A stretch of DNA of 64,000 nucleotides from Leifsonia sp. Root1293 (GCF_001425325.1 NZ_LMEH01000001.1:729898-793897); one strand, 5' to 3'; positions 39,857 through 47,754 are shown, counted from the stretch's first letter. Translations and numbers: made by a program. The notes: generated from the sequence alone by a model not told the origin.

Positions 39857-40441
39857 TCAGCGGGACCGCCCTGCGATCCCGCGGACCATGCGGCGAGCCG
39901 TCACGGTGGTCGCGATGGCCGCGAGCAACCACGGTCCCGCGACGATGATCGGATCGAGCCACTGATGTGTGCGGTCGGCGCGGCGAGTGCCGAAGCGGGA
40001 GGAGAACCCGTGCCGACGCAACTCGCTCAGCACGCCGGTCTCGGTGATCGGGTTGTCCGGCCGCACGCTCGCGAAGGAGCGCAGGTGGCTCTCGACCGCA
40101 TCGACACGGTCTCCCAGGATGAGCAGGAGCCAGTGAGCGGCACGGCCTTCGCTGTATCGCGCGTAGCTGATGCGGCGGATCATCCCGGATGCCCCCTTCA
40201 ACGGTTGGGCGGTTCCGAAGACGGGCGGGAGCTGCGTATGCTCGATCGATCGTTCCCGGGGAGACGTCTCAGGCTGCCGAGGTGGGAAGTCCCCGTGCGC
40301 GCCGGTGCCTTCAGGTTGCCTCTGCTCCCTGGGGAAGGCCGGGCGGTTCATCGGGTCGAGGTCGACTCCCCAGCCCGGGATCGCGCGGCGGAGTTCGTCG
40401 ACGTCGACGTGGTGCTCGTGAGGTGCGGATGTGTACGGCAT
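39857..40441 (-). CDS. Conserved hypothetical protein with C-terminal hydrophobic segment
   Basis: 194 residues from ATG 40441, preceded by AAGGAG. The first 80 residues are His/Pro-rich and hydrophilic (MPYTSAPHEHHVDVDELRRAIPGWGVDLDP), the middle is mixed, and one hydrophobic segment (PIIVAGPWLLAAIATTV) is near the end. It follows the zinc alcohol dehydrogenase by ten bases. I do not recognise the family. Confidence 0.7.
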   Translation of the reverse strand: MPYTSAPHEHHVDVDELRRAIPGWGVDLDPMNRPAFPREQRQPEGTGAHGDFPPRQPETSPRERSIEHTQLPPVFGTAQPLKGASGMIRRISYARYSEGRAAHWLLLILGDRVDAVESHLRSFASVRPDNPITETGVLSELRRHGFSSRFGTRRADRTHQWLDPIIVAGPWLLAAIATTVTARRMVRGIAGRSR

Positions 40442-40451
40442 GTCGTGCTCC

Positions 40452-41600
40452 TTACGCTGCGTTCGGCGTGATGACGGGCTTGATGCAGCCATCGAGTTTC
40501 GCTGAGAACATGTGATACCCCTCGGCGATGTCTTCGAGAGGGATGCGGTGGGTGATGACGTCGCTCGGCTTGAGGTAGCCGTTCTGGATGTGCTCGAACA
40601 ATCGCGGCCACTGCCGCTTGACCGGGCACTGGTTGGTGCGCACCGTCAGCCCCTTGTTCATCGCGTCGCCGAACTTGACCGCACTGAACATGGGCCCGTA
40701 TGCGCCCATGACCGAGACTGTGCCGCCCTTCCTGACCGAGTCGATCGCCCAGTTGAGTGCGATCGGTGATCCGCCCTGAAGCTTGAGCTTCGCCGCCGTG
40801 ACGTGCTGGAGGAAGTTGCCGTCGGCCTCGGCGCCCACGGCATCGATGACGGCATCCGTGCCCAGTCCGTCCGTGGTGTGCTTCAGTTCGACGATGACAT
40901 CATCGACCTGGGCGAAGTTGACGGTCTCGGCATGGGCGAAGCTCTGCGCCTTCTCGAGACGGTAGTCGAGGTGATCGACCACGATGACGCGCCCGGCGCC
41001 CATGAGCCAGGCCGATTTCGCGGCGAAGAGTCCGACCGGTCCGGCGCCGAACACCGCGACGGTGTCGCCCTGGGCGATGTCCGCGAGTTGTGCGCCGAAG
41101 TAGCCCGTTGCGAGCGCATCGGTGCACAGCAGCGCGTCCTCGTCATCCATCCAGTCCGGAATGAGACCCGGCCCGACATCGGCGAACGGCACACGCACGT
41201 ACTCCGATTGCCCGCCGTCGTAGCCGCCGCAGGTGTGCGAGTATCCGTAGATCCCACCGACCGCGGTGGCATTCGGGTTGACGTTGTGGCAGTTCGAGAA
41301 GAGTCCCCGCTGGCAGAAGTAGCACGTCCCGCAGTAGATGTTGAATGGCACCATGACCCGGTCGCCCGGCTTCAGACGCTCGACCGACGAGCCCACCTCG
41401 GTGACTGTCCCGATGAACTCGTGCCCGAACGTGTGGCCGACCCGCGTATCGGGCATCATGCCGTGATACAGGTGCAGGTCGGAACCGCAGATCGCTGCCA
41501 GCTCCACCCTGACGATCGCATCGTTCGGATGCTCGATCCGCGGAATCTCCTTCTCCTCGACGCGGACCTTGTACGGCCCGCGGTACACCATCGCCCGCAT
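40452..41600 (-). CDS. Zinc-dependent alcohol/formaldehyde-type dehydrogenase
   Basis: 382-residue medium-chain dehydrogenase. The catalytic-zinc ligands are in ICGSDLH and GHEFIGTVTEVG, the structural zinc cysteines in YCGTCYFCQRGLFSNC, and the NAD-binding motif is VFGAGPVGLFAA. The insertion after the structural zinc (GGIYGYSHTCGGYDGGQSEYVRVPFAD) resembles glutathione-independent formaldehyde dehydrogenases. The ATG at 41600 follows AAGGAGG. It lies in a minus-strand run after an SDR and Mn-catalase. Confidence 0.92.
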   Translation of the reverse strand: MRAMVYRGPYKVRVEEKEIPRIEHPNDAIVRVELAAICGSDLHLYHGMMPDTRVGHTFGHEFIGTVTEVGSSVERLKPGDRVMVPFNIYCGTCYFCQRGLFSNCHNVNPNATAVGGIYGYSHTCGGYDGGQSEYVRVPFADVGPGLIPDWMDDEDALLCTDALATGYFGAQLADIAQGDTVAVFGAGPVGLFAAKSAWLMGAGRVIVVDHLDYRLEKAQSFAHAETVNFAQVDDVIVELKHTTDGLGTDAVIDAVGAEADGNFLQHVTAAKLKLQGGSPIALNWAIDSVRKGGTVSVMGAYGPMFSAVKFGDAMNKGLTVRTNQCPVKRQWPRLFEHIQNGYLKPSDVITHRIPLEDIAEGYHMFSAKLDGCIKPVITPNAA

Positions 41601-41671
41601 GGCGATCCTCCTTCACATCGGTTCCGGTTCCACCCGGAGTCCTGCTTCTCCACTCGTCTGGCGCGGTTCCA

Positions 41672-42625
41672 TCACGGGTGCGCCTCCTCGGACACCGGGA
41701 TCGGTTCTCCGGCGTCCTCGGCTCTCATGCGGTCCCTGGCGCCACCGTCGACCCGCGCCGTACCGGCCATCGGCTCGTAGATAGCGCCCGTGGTGGGAGG
41801 AACCGCGCTTCCCTTCTTCGACTCCCTGTCGACGAGGTTCGCCGACAGGCGTTCCGTCGTATCGGGAAACAGAGCGTGGGACCGGGTGGACGCCTGCGCC
41901 TTCCACCCCACCCGCTGCTCCTCCTGCGGATCCGTGCACGCAGCGACGATCGCCTCCACCACGATCTCGGGGTCGTCCAGTGCGGCCATCCGCGGGGTTC
42001 GCCCGCTGTAGTTGGCTGCATGAGACCACAACGGCGTGTCGACGGCCCAGGGCATGATCGTTCCCACCCTGATGGTGTCTCCGTATCCGGCCAGCCTCAG
42101 TTCCTCGTTCAGGGACCGGCTCAGGCTCAGAACGCCCGCCTTGGTCGCCGCATAGCTCGACTGGAACGCGAGCGGAACCTCGCTTTCGACCGAGCCCACG
42201 TTCACCAGCACGCCGTCGCCCTGAGCCGTGAAGCGACGAAGCGCCGCGTGAGCGCCGTGGATCAACCCCGTGAGGTTGACCTCGACGATCCTGGCGTGGT
42301 CCTGGATCGGGATGTCCCAGAACTGGCCGATCGCCACGATGCCGGCGTTGTTCACCCACACGTCGATCCGTCCGAACCGCTCGACCGCCGCAGCCGCAGC
42401 CGCTTCGACTGCGACCGGGTCGCTGACGTCGGCCCCTACGGCGAGGGCTTGCCCGCCCTGACCCTCGATCTCTCGCTGCAGGTCGAGCAGAGCCTCGAAG
42501 CGACGTGCGACGAGCACCACACTCGCTCCGAGCCCGGCCAATCGAAGCGCTGCCCCGCGACCGAACCCGCTCGACGCTCCGATCAGGACGACTGTCTTCC
42601 CACGCACCTCCGGGTCCCCGCTCAT
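41672..42625 (-). CDS. SDR-family oxidoreductase
   Basis: 317-residue short-chain dehydrogenase. The cofactor motif is GASSGFGRGAALRLA, NNAG is in INVWVNNAGIVA-type context, and the active-site pair is in SYAATKAG. The C-terminal 60 residues after the Rossmann core are extra and hydrophilic. It is 45 bases downstream of the Mn-catalase gene and upstream of the zinc dehydrogenase. Substrate unknown. Confidence 0.9.
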   Translation of the reverse strand: MSGDPEVRGKTVVLIGASSGFGRGAALRLAGLGASVVLVARRFEALLDLQREIEGQGGQALAVGADVSDPVAVEAAAAAAVERFGRIDVWVNNAGIVAIGQFWDIPIQDHARIVEVNLTGLIHGAHAALRRFTAQGDGVLVNVGSVESEVPLAFQSSYAATKAGVLSLSRSLNEELRLAGYGDTIRVGTIMPWAVDTPLWSHAANYSGRTPRMAALDDPEIVVEAIVAACTDPQEEQRVGWKAQASTRSHALFPDTTERLSANLVDRESKKGSAVPPTTGAIYEPMAGTARVDGGARDRMRAEDAGEPIPVSEEAHP

Positions 42626-42670
42626 CTCCTGAGTCCCTCCGTAGCGGCTGACGGCAGTGACGTCATCGGC

Positions 42671-43552
42671 TCATTCCTTGTGCAGGGCGTCCTGCACGCG
42701 GCCGGCCGCCTTCTCCACGATGTTCGGCAGCTCAGTGGTGCCGTACAGCCGCGAGTCCGGGTGAGTGGGCGGGGGCATCGGCACCGAGCTGGTCGGCCCG
42801 TCGTGGTAGCTGAACTCGCCCTTGCCGTCTGGAGTCGGTCCGCTCGCCCAGGTGCCGTCGGCAGCTGTCGCGCCGTCGCTGAAGTTCAGGTACTGGTACG
42901 CCACGTCCCGGTCCTCCTTGCCGAGCGGGAAGTTGCTGGGCACGGGGAGGTCCTCTGCCCCTTCTGCACGAAGCTCGGCGGCAGCGGCCATCCACTGGTT
43001 CTGATGCATCGTGTCGCGGGCGAGCAGGAACGAGAGCAGGTCACGCACCCCGTGATCGTCGGTCATGTGGTACAGCCGAGCGACCTGCACACGACCCTGC
43101 ATCTCGGCATTCGCGTTCGCCGTGAAGTCGGCGAGCAGGTTGCCGCTGCCGGTCAGGTAACTGCCACTCCACGGGTTGCCGTTGCTGTCCACGGCACGGG
43201 CACCGGCCCCGGCGACGATGGCGTGCTGCACGTCCATGCCGCCGACCACCGCTGCCACCGTCGGGTCATCCTGCACGGCGTCCTTCGTGACACCCAGAGG
43301 CGCCTTCTCCAGCAACTGAGCGATCATGATGGCCAGCATCTCGACGTGGCCCATCTCCTCTGCGCCGATGCCGAAGACGAGGTCCCGGTACTTGCCGGGG
43401 ATGTGCATGTTCCAGGCTTGGAACTGGTACTGGAGCGCCACCGTGATCTCGCCGTACTGCCCCCCGAGCACCTCCTGCAGCTTGCGGGCGTAGACGGCAT
43501 CCGGTGCGTCGGGCGTCGCCTTGTGCTGCAACTCTTGACGGTGGAAGAACAT
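42671..43552 (-). CDS. Manganese catalase
   Basis: 293 residues from ATG 43552, six bases after GAGGAGG. Dimanganese ligands are visible: E35 in GEITVALQYQ, E65/E66 and H69 in GAEEMGHVEM, later glutamate and histidine in NANAEMQGRVQVARLYHM and FLLARDTMHQNQW. It disproportionates hydrogen peroxide without heme. First gene of a probable operon with the SDR and zinc dehydrogenase. A weak copy of the regional bipartite promoter lies upstream. Confidence 0.95.
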   Translation of the reverse strand: MFFHRQELQHKATPDAPDAVYARKLQEVLGGQYGEITVALQYQFQAWNMHIPGKYRDLVFGIGAEEMGHVEMLAIMIAQLLEKAPLGVTKDAVQDDPTVAAVVGGMDVQHAIVAGAGARAVDSNGNPWSGSYLTGSGNLLADFTANANAEMQGRVQVARLYHMTDDHGVRDLLSFLLARDTMHQNQWMAAAAELRAEGAEDLPVPSNFPLGKEDRDVAYQYLNFSDGATAADGTWASGPTPDGKGEFSYHDGPTSSVPMPPPTHPDSRLYGTTELPNIVEKAAGRVQDALHKE

Positions 43553-43616
43553 GGACAACCTCCTCGTTCGCCGCCGGATCAGGTCAGCCACCGTGGCTTG
43601 TCGACGGGACGATTCC

Positions 43617-43655
43617 AGTCAAAGCCCGAGATTCGAAGGGACCTATGGGCTTACA
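43617..43655 (-). promoter_or_regulatory. Candidate bipartite promoter upstream of Mn-catalase (weak)
   Basis: TGTAAGCCC at 43655-43647 and TTGACT at 43622-43617 on the minus strand have the same 33-bp offset as the regional motif, but each box deviates from consensus. Confidence 0.35.
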
Positions 43656-43719
43656 CGATCCGTTGTCGAGTGCTATACGCGAGGCCGACTCCCGGCCCGC
43701 TCTCGGCGGACCGCTCGCT

Positions 43720-43772
43720 GCTCGCCGGTTGTGGCCGTTCGGGCGCGCCTCGAGCGGCCACAACCGGCGAGC
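43720..43772. terminator. Strong hairpin between the 43.8-kb gene and Mn-catalase
   Basis: Eighteen-base perfect inverted repeat (43720-43737 with 43755-43772) around a 17-base loop. It ends the minus-strand gene at 43825 and shields the catalase promoter from read-through. No T-run. Confidence 0.75.
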
Positions 43773-43824
43773 GGGATCGGGATCGGTGACCACGATGGCC
43801 CCGCGCCCGCTGGGCGCACTGCCG

Positions 43825-44160
43825 TCAGATGGCGTCGAAGTCGAAATTCTCGACGTCGGTCATCTCGTCGTCCCACTCCGGCACGCTGGTCTGCAACAGC
43901 CGCGTGCGCCTCTCGAGATCGGCGACGACCGTGGGATCATCCGGTTCCGCCGTGTTGTCGGCGACAGGCGTCGAGAAGAGTTGGCTTGCGGGACCGATCA
44001 GGAAGTGGGCGTAGCCCACACCGCCACCACTGACCAGGACGGGAATCGACACGACGTCGGACGTCGAGCTCTCTGCGAGTGCTCTGGCGTACCTCAGCAC
44101 GGCCTTGCAGGTGCGGTCGGCGGTCAGCACGTATCCGCTCGAGTAGAAGAGTCGTCTCAT
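43825..44160 (-). CDS. Uncharacterised small protein, paralogue A of a three-copy family
   Basis: 111 residues from ATG 44160 (MRRLFYSSGYVLTADRTCKA). Alignment by eye with the gene at 57506 shows shared TCKA-LRYARALA, SDVV-IPV and IGP-SQLF blocks, and more distant similarity to the gene at 59881. The layout is beta hairpin, helix, two or three strands and an acidic, probably flexible tail. No membrane helix. Its -10-like CACAGT ends six bases before the ATG, so the mRNA may be leaderless. Function unknown. Confidence 0.75.
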   Translation of the reverse strand: MRRLFYSSGYVLTADRTCKAVLRYARALAESSTSDVVSIPVLVSGGGVGYAHFLIGPASQLFSTPVADNTAEPDDPTVVADLERRTRLLQTSVPEWDDEMTDVENFDFDAI

Positions 44161-44166
44161 CCGGCC

Positions 44167-44206
44167 ACTGTGGGTCGCATTCGACGGATCTGCACAGGGG
44201 CTTGTT
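44167..44206 (-). promoter_or_regulatory. Bipartite promoter motif of the gene at 43825
   Basis: AACAAGCCC at 44206-44198 and CACAGT at 44172-44167 on the minus strand, offset 34 bp, six bases before the start codon. Both boxes deviate slightly from consensus. Confidence 0.55.
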
Positions 44207-44264
44207 TTCTCCATGGAGGTGCGCGCACACTTCGGCGGAACGGAAGAAAGGAAGTGAGGGCGGG

Positions 44265-44591
44265 ATGGGCAGATTCACCTACGACTCGACCCTGAAGGTG
44301 GAATTCGAGGACCGGGCCCTAGCCCACCTGCAGCTGGTCGTTGGAGCGAAGATGCGCCGAGGCGAGTCGTTCCATTTCTCGTGGCGAGACGACACCTCGG
44401 TGGGCGACGGACGCACGATCGTCTGGATCCACCCCGGGGCCAACGTCGTCTACAAATTCTTCGGCAGCCGCCCCCCGGCGATCAACCGCGCCTGGGTGGA
44501 GGCTCTGATGACGACCGCCAACTCGTCAGCGGGCCTGCACATGGTGCCCGAGCCGCCCGAAGACACCTCCAAGTCTGGATTGGACCAATGA
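44265..44591 (+). CDS. DUF7882-family protein, copy 1
   Basis: 108 residues from ATG 44265, downstream of GAAAGGAAG. It is a paralogue of the gene at 58778: both have the pattern LAHLQLV, RRGESF-FSW and IN--W---LM. The family is actinobacterial and is sometimes mislabelled an ATP-dependent DNA ligase in databases; no ligase motif is present. It is divergent from the gene at 43825 and overlaps a 70-residue gene. Function unknown. Confidence 0.8.
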   Translation: MGRFTYDSTLKVEFEDRALAHLQLVVGAKMRRGESFHFSWRDDTSVGDGRTIVWIHPGANVVYKFFGSRPPAINRAWVEALMTTANSSAGLHMVPEPPEDTSKSGLDQ

Positions 44592-44800
44592 AGCGCGTCG
44601 ACATCATCTATGAGGGCATCTGGTATTCGGTCTCGGGCCGAGACTATGACGACGTCAAGCAGGAGGTCATCGCCGGGATAGCCAATGGCGAGACCTGGAT
44701 GCGGGTCAATCACGGGGAGGGCGCCCCGACGCCGGCCGACATCCTCCTCGCGCCGGGAATCGGCATCACCCTGCTCCCCGTGGCGGGCGACGACGCCTAG
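44588..44800 (+). CDS. Small hypothetical protein, 70 aa
   Basis: ATG at 44588 overlaps the stop of the DUF7882 gene (ATGA), indicating translational coupling. Sequence begins MKRVDIIYEGIWYSVSGRDYDDV, acidic overall, with a likely beta-alpha-beta layout and no membrane helix. No family recognised; no equivalent follows the second DUF7882 copy. Confidence 0.6.
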   Translation: MKRVDIIYEGIWYSVSGRDYDDVKQEVIAGIANGETWMRVNHGEGAPTPADILLAPGIGITLLPVAGDDA

Positions 44801-44847
44801 TGAAGGGAGGCGACGGCTGATTCCCGGCGCCTACCACCGCAGGCCAT

Positions 44848-45315
44848 TCAGACCGTTCGCGTGCGATTCGAGCGGTCGCGACCCACGAACAGGCCGAGCA
44901 GGATCATTCCCAAGGCGAGGACGAGGTGGAGCCAGTTGTCAGCGCTGTTCAGCGGAACGAAGTTGGCGCTGCTGTCGCTGTCGCCGGTGAACAGGCCGTA
45001 CAGCCAGAGCACCGCGTAGATGACGCCACCCCAGATGAGGTACGCCCGCGATGCGCGGGAGTTCCCCGCGACGGCGATTCCGACCACTCCGAAGAGCAGG
45101 TGGACGACGTTGTGGAGGATCGACACCTGGAACACGCCGAGCAGAAGCGCCTCGGACTCGTGGCCCGCGAACTCCATGGATTCGGCATTGGTCGTCAGCC
45201 CGGGAATGAAACCGGCGATTCCCACCAGGAGGAATACGATCCCCACGATCAGCGCGGTCTTCTCGATCGCGGTCTTGGCGTAGCCGGTCCTTCGAACGTC
45301 TGCTGTTGTGCTCAT
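44848..45315 (-). CDS. DUF4383 membrane protein
   Basis: 155 residues from ATG 45315, eight bases after GAGAAG; another ATG two codons upstream is too close to that site. Four membrane helices with the motif FQVSILHNVVHLLFGVVGI that marks DUF4383. The family is common in actinobacterial stress loci. It has a clear bipartite promoter motif upstream. Confidence 0.87.
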   Translation of the reverse strand: MSTTADVRRTGYAKTAIEKTALIVGIVFLLVGIAGFIPGLTTNAESMEFAGHESEALLLGVFQVSILHNVVHLLFGVVGIAVAGNSRASRAYLIWGGVIYAVLWLYGLFTGDSDSSANFVPLNSADNWLHLVLALGMILLGLFVGRDRSNRTRTV

Positions 45316-45376
45316 CTTCATCACTTCTCTCGGGTTCACGGGCTCAGGCACCGGAGCCACCGCCCACGTGGCAGCA

Positions 45377-45415
45377 ACGGTAGTCAGGGGTCCTCGGGGG
45401 TCGAAGGGGCTTGAC
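45377..45415 (-). promoter_or_regulatory. Bipartite promoter motif of the DUF4383 gene
   Basis: GTCAAGCCC at 45415-45407 and TACCGT at 45382-45377 on the minus strand, offset 33 bp. Perfect copy of the regional motif; leader of about 55 bases. Confidence 0.65.
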
Positions 45416-45463
45416 AACCCGACCCCGAATGGGCTCAGCCCTCTACACACCGACCCGACCGAA

Positions 45464-45502
45464 ATCAAGCCCATGAGCCGGTGATCACCTGCGCGCGAGG
45501 AT
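45464..45502 (+). promoter_or_regulatory. Candidate bipartite promoter motif of the DUF2243 gene
   Basis: ATCAAGCCC at 45464-45472 and GAGGAT at 45497-45502, offset 33 bp, six bases before the GTG start. GAGG could alternatively be a ribosome site. Confidence 0.4.
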
Positions 45503-45508
45503 GCAGGT

Positions 45509-46039
45509 GTGTCAACTGAAACCCGTCGTCCTCTACCCGGGGCACCGTCGTCCGGTCGGAAGGCGCGCGCGGAGCGCTCCGCACAGAACGCCTGGTCCGG
45601 CATCCTCTTCGGAGTCGGCCTCGTCGCGTTCATCGACGAGACCGTGTTCCACCAGATACTTCACTGGCACCACTTCTACGACCTCGGCACCCCCGATCTC
45701 GGCCTGATCTCGGACGGCCTCTTCCACGCCGTGAGCTGGTTCGCGACGATCGGCGGCCTGTTCCTTCTTGCGGATCTGCGTCGGCGGGGAGCTCTTCACT
45801 GGGGACGATGGTGGGGCGGAGTCCTCCTCGGCGCCGGCGCTTTCCAGCTCTACGACGGCACCGTGCAGCACAAGCTGTTGGGCATCCATCAGATCCGCTA
45901 CGTGGAGGACACGCTGCCGTACGACCTGACCTGGAACGTCATCGCGGTTGCCATGGTGGTCGTGGGAATCGTCATGCTCGCCCGCACTCGGACGTCGGCA
46001 GTGCCCACACGCGGTGATCGTGTGGGTAGCGGCAGCTGA
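45509..46039 (+). CDS. DUF2243 membrane protein
   Basis: 176 residues starting at GTG 45509. Four membrane helices with several histidines at helix ends (IDETVFHQILHWHHFYDLGTPD and DGTVQHKLLGIHQIRYVED), the DUF2243 pattern, which suggests metal or heme coordination. It is followed by a CtaG-type assembly factor whose start lies just after its stop, and the two are likely co-expressed, as seen in other actinobacteria. Confidence 0.88.
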   Translation: MSTETRRPLPGAPSSGRKARAERSAQNAWSGILFGVGLVAFIDETVFHQILHWHHFYDLGTPDLGLISDGLFHAVSWFATIGGLFLLADLRRRGALHWGRWWGGVLLGAGAFQLYDGTVQHKLLGIHQIRYVEDTLPYDLTWNVIAVAMVVVGIVMLARTRTSAVPTRGDRVGSGS

Positions 46040-46046
46040 GGCTCGC

Positions 46047-46820
46047 GTGCACGAGCACGGCTCACCATTCGAGTTCGCCGTCCTGCTCATGGCGGGATGC
46101 GCCGTACTCGCCTATGTCTCCGGGGTTGTTGCATCGCGTCGTCGCGGTCGGGCGTGGCCTCTGTACCGGGTCGTGTTCTGGACGACCGGTATCGCCTCTG
46201 CGACAGCTTCGGTCATCGGCCCCCTCGCCGCGGCCGCGCACGAGAGTTTCGTCGCCCACATGTGGGCCCACCTCCTCGTGGGGATGCTCGCACCCCTTCT
46301 CCTCGTGTCAGCGGCTCCGACCACCCTGGCGCTGAGAACGCTCGACGTCACGCCCGCCCGACGTCTTTCCCGGCTCCTGCGCAGCACGCCAACACGCATA
46401 GTTGCGCACCCGGTCTCGGCCGCGGTGTTGAGCGTCGGCGGACTCTGGTTCATCTACCTGACACCGGTGGTCACCTGGTCGCGGAGCAATGTGCTGATCC
46501 ATCTGGTCATGCACGCCCATCTTCTCGCCGCCGGGTACCTGTTCACGGCTGCGCTCGTCGGTCTGGATCCGCGACCGCATCCGCCGAGGAGGTCGACGAT
46601 GCTCGTCGTCATGGTGTTCGCCTTCGCGTCGCACGGGATTCTCGCCAAGTACCTCTACGGTCATCCGCCGATCGGCATCGCAGCATCGGACGCGGAGGAC
46701 GGCGCCCAGGTCATGTACTACGTCGGCGCCTGGATCGAAGCGGCGGTCATCATCGTCTTCTTCGCGCACTGGTACCGGGAGGTCGGTCGACGGCTGGTGA
46801 TCCAGCCGTCAAGCCCCTGA
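46047..46820 (+). CDS. CtaG-family cytochrome c oxidase assembly protein
   Basis: 257 residues if the GTG at 46047 (MHEHGSPFEFAVLL) is used; in-frame GTGs at 46014 and 46020 are alternatives inside the previous gene. Seven membrane helices with conserved histidines in HMWAHLLVGMLAPLLLV and HLVMHAHLLAAGYLF, typical of caa3-oxidase CtaG. It probably aids copper insertion or assembly of an oxidase encoded elsewhere. No oxidase gene lies in this window. Confidence 0.86.
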   Translation: MHEHGSPFEFAVLLMAGCAVLAYVSGVVASRRRGRAWPLYRVVFWTTGIASATASVIGPLAAAAHESFVAHMWAHLLVGMLAPLLLVSAAPTTLALRTLDVTPARRLSRLLRSTPTRIVAHPVSAAVLSVGGLWFIYLTPVVTWSRSNVLIHLVMHAHLLAAGYLFTAALVGLDPRPHPPRRSTMLVVMVFAFASHGILAKYLYGHPPIGIAASDAEDGAQVMYYVGAWIEAAVIIVFFAHWYREVGRRLVIQPSSP

Positions 46821-46847
46821 CATCCGGCCGGGGGCATCCGTACGTTT
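46809..46847 (+). promoter_or_regulatory. Bipartite promoter motif of the gene at 46853
   Basis: GTCAAGCCC at 46809-46817 and TACGTT at 46842-46847, offset 33 bp. Box 1 overlaps the last codons of ctaG. The -10 ends five bases before the ATG, predicting a leaderless transcript. Confidence 0.65.
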
Positions 46848-46852
46848 CTCGT

Positions 46853-47197
46853 ATGAGCGTGAAACTCAACGACACAGGCCTCTCCCACGCGCGTTCCCTG
46901 GTGCGCGACGGCACGGCGACTCACGATGAACGCGACGACTGGAGCGAGCACGCGCCCAGCGCCGCCGATGAGAACGACTTCATCGAGAAGCACGGCTGGA
47001 GCGAATACGCGAAGTGGCACCTCGGCGTGGACACGAGCCAGAACGCTGAGACGAAGAAGCGCTACAGCTTTCCGTACGGTGACTTCCGCAAGGTCCATCG
47101 GTGCGCGGTGATCTCGCTCGAGTCCCGGGCAGCTCAGTACGACCATGACGACATCGCGACGGCGGCGAAGAACCTGCTCGGGCTCATCGACGGATGA
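46853..47197 (+). CDS. Conserved hypothetical protein, 114 aa
   Basis: 114 residues from ATG 46853. Soluble and charged; the blocks HGWSEYAKWHLGVD and KKRYSFPYGDFRKVHRCAVISLESRAAQY recur in uncharacterised actinobacterial and proteobacterial proteins I have seen, but no activity is known. Probably leaderless. Its stop codon lies within a 24-bp tandem repeat. Confidence 0.78.
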   Translation: MSVKLNDTGLSHARSLVRDGTATHDERDDWSEHAPSAADENDFIEKHGWSEYAKWHLGVDTSQNAETKKRYSFPYGDFRKVHRCAVISLESRAAQYDHDDIATAAKNLLGLIDG

Positions 47198-47263
47198 GGC
47201 CTGGTCGACTCGACGGATGAGGCCTGGTAGACCTCGACGGTTGAGGCCTAGTCGACCTCGATG
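47193..47263. repeat. Three tandem 23-24-bp repeats
   Basis: Units start at 47193, 47216 and 47240 with consensus GATGAGGCCTGGTCGACCTCGACG. They span the 3' ends of two convergent genes: the first holds the stop of the 114-residue gene and the third encodes the end of the 55-residue minus-strand protein. Confidence 0.85.
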
Positions 47264-47415
47264 ACCTCGAAGTCCTGCAGCACTCTCGCCGGACTCATCG
47301 GACACCGGTATCCGACGAGGAGAGGTGCGCCGGGTCGGGACTTGGCCACCTTCAGCGCCGGCGGAGTCTGCTCGATCCGTTGCACGGCGACACCGTGCTC
47401 TGCGCAGATCTTCAC
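47248..47415 (-). CDS. Small hypothetical protein, 55 aa
   Basis: GTG start at 47415 preceded by GAGGAGG at ideal spacing. Sequence begins MKICAEHGVAVQRIEQTPPA, contains YRCPMSPARV and ends FEVIEVD. Two cysteines and a histidine could bind metal or form a disulfide. It is shorter than common ORF cut-offs, but the strong ribosome site and lack of other features support it. Its C-terminal codons lie in a tandem repeat. Confidence 0.55.
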   Translation of the reverse strand: MKICAEHGVAVQRIEQTPPALKVAKSRPGAPLLVGYRCPMSPARVLQDFEVIEVD

Positions 47416-47445
47416 GGCAACCTCCTCGGTTCATGGGGAAGGGGC

Positions 47446-47473
47446 GGTGGCCCCCGCCACAGCGGGGACCACC
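47446..47473 (-). terminator. Terminator after the small acidic protein gene
   Basis: GGTGGCCCCCGC (47446-47457) pairs with GCGGGGACCACC (47462-47473) with a single mismatch and a four-base loop, just downstream of the minus-strand gene ending at 47507. Confidence 0.7.
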
Positions 47474-47506
47474 TGTGACACCGAATCGTTCGAAGGATCG
47501 GTGTGG

Positions 47507-47671
47507 CTATTCGACGGCGTCTACGCGGGTCTCGTCGTCGTCGTAGTCGACGTCGTCCAGATCAGGCGTGTTCAGTTCGTCCCCGGATGGCGCCTCCTGA
47601 GAGGCGATGAAGTCATCCGCGGGGGTGCCAACCGCAGCCTGATCGGGATCGTTCATCTGTGCGTCCGTCAT
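47507..47671 (-). CDS. Small acidic protein, 54 aa
   Basis: 54 residues from ATG 47671 behind GGGAGGGGAG. Strongly acidic, with LDDVDYDDDETRVD near the end and no hydrophobic core, so probably disordered. Similar in length, charge and promoter to the genes at 58388 and 63321. No function known. Confidence 0.65.
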   Translation of the reverse strand: MTDAQMNDPDQAAVGTPADDFIASQEAPSGDELNTPDLDDVDYDDDETRVDAVE

Positions 47672-47714
47672 GCGATCTCCCCTCCCTGTCGACATCCTCG
47701 CCGAGCAGACCATC

Positions 47715-47754
47715 ACGGTAGGGCTCCTGTGCGAGTGCAGGGGAGGGGCTTGAC
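47715..47754 (-). promoter_or_regulatory. Bipartite promoter motif of the acidic protein gene at 47507
   Basis: GTCAAGCCC at 47754-47746 and TACCGT at 47720-47715 on the minus strand, offset 34 bp. The sequence TACCGTGATGG is identical to that at the CinA promoter. Confidence 0.65.

Noticed and set aside
44265-44591. DUF7882 proteins as ATP-dependent DNA ligases (a label used in some databases)
   Set aside because: About 110 residues with no KxDG motif or nucleotidyltransferase domain; the label is not supported by the sequence.
45411-45416. TTGACA read as a -35 on the plus strand (and similar TTGAC in other copies of GGGGCTTGAC)
   Set aside because: No TANNNT lies 16-18 bases downstream in that orientation, and in most copies there is no gene in that direction. 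The complementary reading with a fixed offset to a -10 fits all sites.
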